A stretch of 10,195 nucleotides of DNA, taken from NCBI GenBank assembly GCA_025996815.1, contig BNTT01000113.1, forward strand, positions 1 through 10,195, given 5' to 3'. Every line of letters begins with the position of its first letter. Within the stretch, counting starts at the first letter, position 1. Source of the stretch: Bacteroidia bacterium (lineage in GTDB: Bacteria > Bacteroidota > Bacteroidia > Bacteroidales > Azobacteroidaceae). The notes beneath the pieces are model-generated. The model had not been told where the DNA came from and made no database searches. It saw only the letters and a program-made list of their open reading frames with translations. Shown here piece by piece: positions 8,219 through 10,195 of the stretch. A program made the position numbers and the translations under genes.

Positions 8219-9535
8219 ATGAAAACAAATTATTTTTTGAAAAGTGCATGTGCACTTGTGATGTTTACAGGAAGCGTCTTTGCCTTTCAGGCGAAAGCGG
8301 CAGATCCTGTACAAGTTGGTGGTTTTTATTACGCTCTTGATGATGCAACGCTGACGGCAGAGCTTGTTGAGATTCCAAGAGCGGATATTCCGGATCCGCC
8401 ACATATTGCGTATAATATTACTGGCGCATTAGTTGTTCCTGCAACTATTGAAAATGCCGGTAAAACTTATGCAGTAAAAAAGATTGGCACCAATGCTTTC
8501 CGCACAGAAGCTGGTATTACTTCAATTTCTTTACCTGATGGTTTGGAAGTGATTGGTAATAGTTCTTTTGTGGAGAATACGGGTGTGTCCTCAGTAGTTG
8601 TTCCTGCAACAGTAAAAACTATCGAAGGCTGGGCGTTTTACGGATGTACCAACTTGGCTTCTATCAACATTCCTGATGGTATCGAATTAATTGATGAACA
8701 TTTATTTCAACAAACAGGTTTGACTTCTATTGTTCTTCCTGCCAGTGTGAAAAGTTTGAAAGTGTGCGCTTTTCAAGACGCTTCCAAACTGGCATCCATT
8801 AACTTGGAAAACATCACGGAAATCATTGCTTGGGCGTTGTACGGAACTGCCATCACTTCTGCAGATATCAAGAATGTGGAAAATATTGGTAATGAGGCGT
8901 TTAGGTTTTGTCCTAATCTTGAAACAGTTACGTTGGAAGGGGTAAAAACCACAGGAAGCTGGACTTTTGGAGGCTGTCCAAAACTTACTTCGGTTACTTT
9001 AGGCGAAGGTTTAGAGGAGATTGGTGGTGGTGCCTTTTCCGGTTGCAGTGCACTTAAAACGCTTACCATTCCTAACAGCGTTTTCTCTATCGAAGATTGG
9101 GCATTGGAAAAAACAGCATTGACTTCTGTGTATGTTTCGTGGGCAAACGTTGATTCCGATACCGGCGATGTGATAATAGCAGAAAATGCTTTGGGTCAAG
9201 ATGAAGGCAAGCCTTACTTTACATGGTATGTGCCGGAAGAATTGATGGTTGCTTATCCATTTAACTGGTTTGGACTGCCGGTAGAAGCAGAAGAAACACC
9301 CGGCGGCGCAGGAATTAATACCGTGCAAGGCACTGATGCAACAGCCTATCATGCTGACGGCGCATTGCACTTGTCCAACTTGCAAGGAAACTCTGCTACG
9401 GTATATGCCATTGACGGCAAAACAGTAGCCCGTTTCCAAGTAAACAGCGACAATGCCCAAGTGCCGGTAGCCTTGCCTCAAGGTGTTTACATCCTGAAAG
9501 CAGGCAAAACAGCAATCAAGTTTATTGCGAGATAA
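8219..9535 (+). CDS. BspA-like leucine-rich-repeat surface protein with T9SS C-terminal sorting domain
   Basis: This 438-residue protein is predicted to be displayed on the cell surface, probably for glycan or partner binding; no enzyme motif is visible. A signal peptide covers residues 1-27 (cleavage FQAKA/ADPV). From about residue 65 to 305 come some nine imperfect repeats of about 21-23 residues of the BspA/LRR_5 type, such as LTSVTLGEGLEEIGGGAF and LASINIPDGIELIDEHLF, with the aromatic F/W before a small loop and Cys-containing turns (YGCTN, GGCPK, SGCSA). Residues about 364-438 are a type A T9SS sorting domain (VYAIDGKTVARF, LPQGVYILKAGKTAIKFIAR). It starts 26 bp after GH97 behind a very AT-rich leader ending in seven T, and a terminator follows, so it closes the PUL operon. 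It sits where many PULs carry a surface glycan-binding protein, but it resembles no SusE/F protein; a binding role is inferred from position. A 100-bp part of its CTD recurs inverted at 10096-10195. Confidence 0.9.
   Translation: MKTNYFLKSACALVMFTGSVFAFQAKAADPVQVGGFYYALDDATLTAELVEIPRADIPDPPHIAYNITGALVVPATIENAGKTYAVKKIGTNAFRTEAGITSISLPDGLEVIGNSSFVENTGVSSVVVPATVKTIEGWAFYGCTNLASINIPDGIELIDEHLFQQTGLTSIVLPASVKSLKVCAFQDASKLASINLENITEIIAWALYGTAITSADIKNVENIGNEAFRFCPNLETVTLEGVKTTGSWTFGGCPKLTSVTLGEGLEEIGGGAFSGCSALKTLTIPNSVFSIEDWALEKTALTSVYVSWANVDSDTGDVIIAENALGQDEGKPYFTWYVPEELMVAYPFNWFGLPVEAEETPGGAGINTVQGTDATAYHADGALHLSNLQGNSATVYAIDGKTVARFQVNSDNAQVPVALPQGVYILKAGKTAIKFIAR
9426..9525 (+). repeat. Inverted repeat, copy 1 (within the LRR protein's CTD)
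   Basis: These 100 bases encode about residues 404-435 of the LRR protein (VARFQVN to AIKFI), the second half of its T9SS sorting domain. The exact reverse complement, with no mismatch, occupies 10096-10195. Identity ends two bases into the Ile codon of KFIAR, just before the stop codon; the other edge cannot be placed because the second copy meets the window end. Confidence 0.97.
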
Positions 9536-9544
9536 AAATAATAA

Positions 9545-9590
9545 AACAATCCATGGGGACAAGGCTTGCCTTATCCCTATGGTTGTTTTT
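9545..9590 (+). terminator. Rho-independent terminator of the PUL operon
   Basis: The arms 9545-9564 and 9569-9587 form a long stem with one bulged T (9550), one G-U pair, one C/A mismatch and a 4-base loop, followed by a T run ending at 9590. It begins 9 bases after the LRR stop codon. The left side is A-rich, so it could also stop transcription from the opposite strand. Confidence 0.88.
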
Positions 9591-9595
9591 CGCAA

Positions 9596-9627
9596 TTTGC
9601 ATTATTAGAATAAAAAGCGTAACTTTG
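9596..9627 (+). promoter_or_regulatory. Bacteroidota-type sigma-70 promoter for the toxin-antitoxin genes
   Basis: TTTG at 9596-9599 and TAACTTTG at 9620-9627 are separated by 20 bp. This matches the Bacteroides -33/-7 pattern (TTTG, about 19-21 bp, TAnnTTTG). It lies directly after the terminator and 27 bp before the antitoxin start, so transcription would restart here independently of the PUL. No operator repeat is evident around it. Confidence 0.75.
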
Positions 9628-9654
9628 CCGACACAATAATAAAACAGGTGCAAT

Positions 9655-9906
9655 ATGAAACACTTAAAGATGTCTTTATCGGATAAATTATTGATTTCCA
9701 TGAATATGGATACAGAGGAAATTTTAACGGCTATGCGGAAAGTGTATGGCTCAAAATTGTATCAGGAGGGGAAATTAACATTAAGTCAGTCTGCTGAATT
9801 GAGTGGAACAGATATTTATGAGTTTATGTCGTTTCTAACAGGGTCAGGAGTTCCGGTAATCGACTATCGCGCCGAAGAATTGGTAAACGAATTAAACCAG
9901 TTTTAG
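9655..9906 (+). CDS. UPF0175-family small protein, probable antitoxin
   Basis: This 83-residue protein matches the UPF0175 pattern throughout. After a short start comes LSDKLLISMNMDTEEI, then an AMRKVYGSKLYQEGKLTLSQSAEL-type helix pair (about residues 26-49), YEFMSFLTGSGVPVIDY, and a C-terminal acidic helix EELVNELNQF. Family members are small helical, possibly DNA-binding proteins commonly encoded next to DUF3368 PIN-domain nucleases and treated as their antitoxins. The next gene, 2 bp after the stop, is exactly such a PIN protein, which supports the role. The ATG at 9655 is preferred because of promoter spacing; an ATG at 9670 would give 78 residues and still keep the conserved core. The gene appears intact, unlike its partner. 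Confidence 0.85.
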   Translation: MKHLKMSLSDKLLISMNMDTEEILTAMRKVYGSKLYQEGKLTLSQSAELSGTDIYEFMSFLTGSGVPVIDYRAEELVNELNQF

Positions 9907-9908
9907 CA

Positions 9909-10195
9909 ATGATTGTCATTTGTGATAGTTCTCCGATTGTAGCGTTAGCTGTCCTTGACCAACTCAACTTGCTTGACCAATTATTTAACGGTGTTATCAT
10001 TCCTCAACATGTTTTTGACGAACTGACCATAAACGATAAGCCGGCAGTGGGCAAAATATCTGAGTGGGCAAAAGGCAAAGTGGTAGCGGCAGCAGATAAA
10101 CTTGATTGCTGTTTTGCCTGCTTTCAGGATGTAAACACCTTGAGGCAAGGCTACCGGCACTTGGGCATTGTCGCTGTTTACTTGGAAACGGGCTA
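9909..10195 (+). pseudogene. DUF3368 PIN-domain toxin, 5' part only, fused to an unrelated inverted segment
   Basis: The ATG at 9909 begins MIVICDSSPIVALAVLDQLN, the conserved opening of DUF3368/VapC-like PIN nucleases, with metal-binding Asp6. IIPQHVFDELT follows with the second acidic residue, Glu38. These proteins act as RNA-cleaving toxins paired with UPF0175 antitoxins. After residue 62 (WAKGKVVAAAD) the sequence becomes the reverse complement of the LRR gene's CTD. The frame stays open to the window end (95 codons) but reads as Cys- and Tyr-rich residues (LDCCFACFQDV) unlike any PIN domain, so the later motif around GEAEAI and the last acidic residues are missing. Only 9909-10095 is authentic. 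Whether the native gene is really broken or the sequence is a chimera cannot be settled here; if the former, the toxin would be inactive. Confidence 0.8.
10096..10195 (-). repeat. Inverted repeat, copy 2 (reverse complement of 9426-9525)
   Basis: Every base from 10096 to the end of the window is the reverse complement of 9525 back to 9426 (paired positions always sum to 19621). The 570 bp between the copies hold the terminator, promoter, antitoxin and toxin start. The copy may continue past the window. On the minus strand the CTD frame runs through the junction for 37 further codons, to a stop at 9983-9981, and so lacks the normal CTD ending. Confidence 0.97.

Noticed and set aside
8500..9130. 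Periodic repeats as a CRISPR array or DNA satellite
   Set aside because: The roughly 65-70-base periodicity reflects imperfect 21-23-residue leucine-rich repeats in an open reading frame; the DNA repeats are not identical.
9011..9595. Minus-strand 194-codon frame opposite the LRR gene
   Set aside because: It is a shadow of the LRR repeats and CTD and begins inside the terminator. Its only interest is that part of it reappears in the toxin frame because of the inverted repeat.
9426..10195. Functional invertible DNA element (invertase-type shufflon)
   Set aside because: The arms are perfect, but no recombinase is visible and inversion would not regenerate an intact toxin. It would also give the LRR protein a read-through tail after its CTD.

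Overview
The window reads as part of the genome of a T9SS-positive Bacteroidota, probably Bacteroidales. The evidence is a SusC/SusD pair, a GH36 and a GH97 glycosidase, two proteins ending in a type IX secretion C-terminal sorting domain (CTD), AT-rich translation leaders with no strong Shine-Dalgarno, and a Bacteroidota-type promoter (TTTG, 20 bp, TAnnTTTG). Nearly every base lies in a gene on the + strand. The longest non-coding gap is about 120 bp, so no gene-free stretch exceeds 300 bases.

Bases 1-9535 are a polysaccharide utilization locus (PUL) that looks like one operon. It runs: 3' part of a GH36 alpha-galactosidase (1-1070), SusC-like TonB-dependent transporter (1089-4248), SusD-like surface lipoprotein (4270-5895), GH97 glycosidase with a T9SS CTD (5907-8192), and a BspA-like leucine-rich-repeat protein with a T9SS CTD (8219-9535). 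Gaps between genes are only 11-26 bp, and a strong hairpin terminator follows the last gene (9545-9590). A plausible division of labour is: surface SusD and LRR proteins bind the glycan, surface GH97 trims it, SusC imports oligosaccharides, and a periplasmic GH36 removes alpha-galactose. GH97 residues D423 and E472 suggest the retaining, alpha-galactosidase-like subgroup, which fits an alpha-galactoside-containing substrate.

The most striking feature is a run of 12 G (1151-1162) inside the signal-peptide coding part of susC. As given, the signal peptide and the mature transporter are in different frames and translation stops after 30 codons. Removing one G, or adding two, restores a normal signal peptide and a 1052-residue SusC. 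This is the layout of a slipped-strand phase-variation switch captured OFF, although a homopolymer sequencing error is a serious alternative.

Beyond the terminator lies a toxin-antitoxin module with its own promoter: an intact UPF0175-family antitoxin (9655-9906) and the start of a DUF3368/PIN toxin (9909 onward). After residue 62 the toxin sequence is replaced by a perfect 100-bp reverse-complement copy (10096-10195) of the end of the LRR gene's CTD (9426-9525). The copy runs to the last base of the window. It is either a real inverted duplication or a fold-back/assembly chimera, and several details favour the second. A third structural oddity is a perfect 26-bp palindrome, with 6-bp extensions, in the signal-peptide coding region of the GH97 gene (5942-5982).
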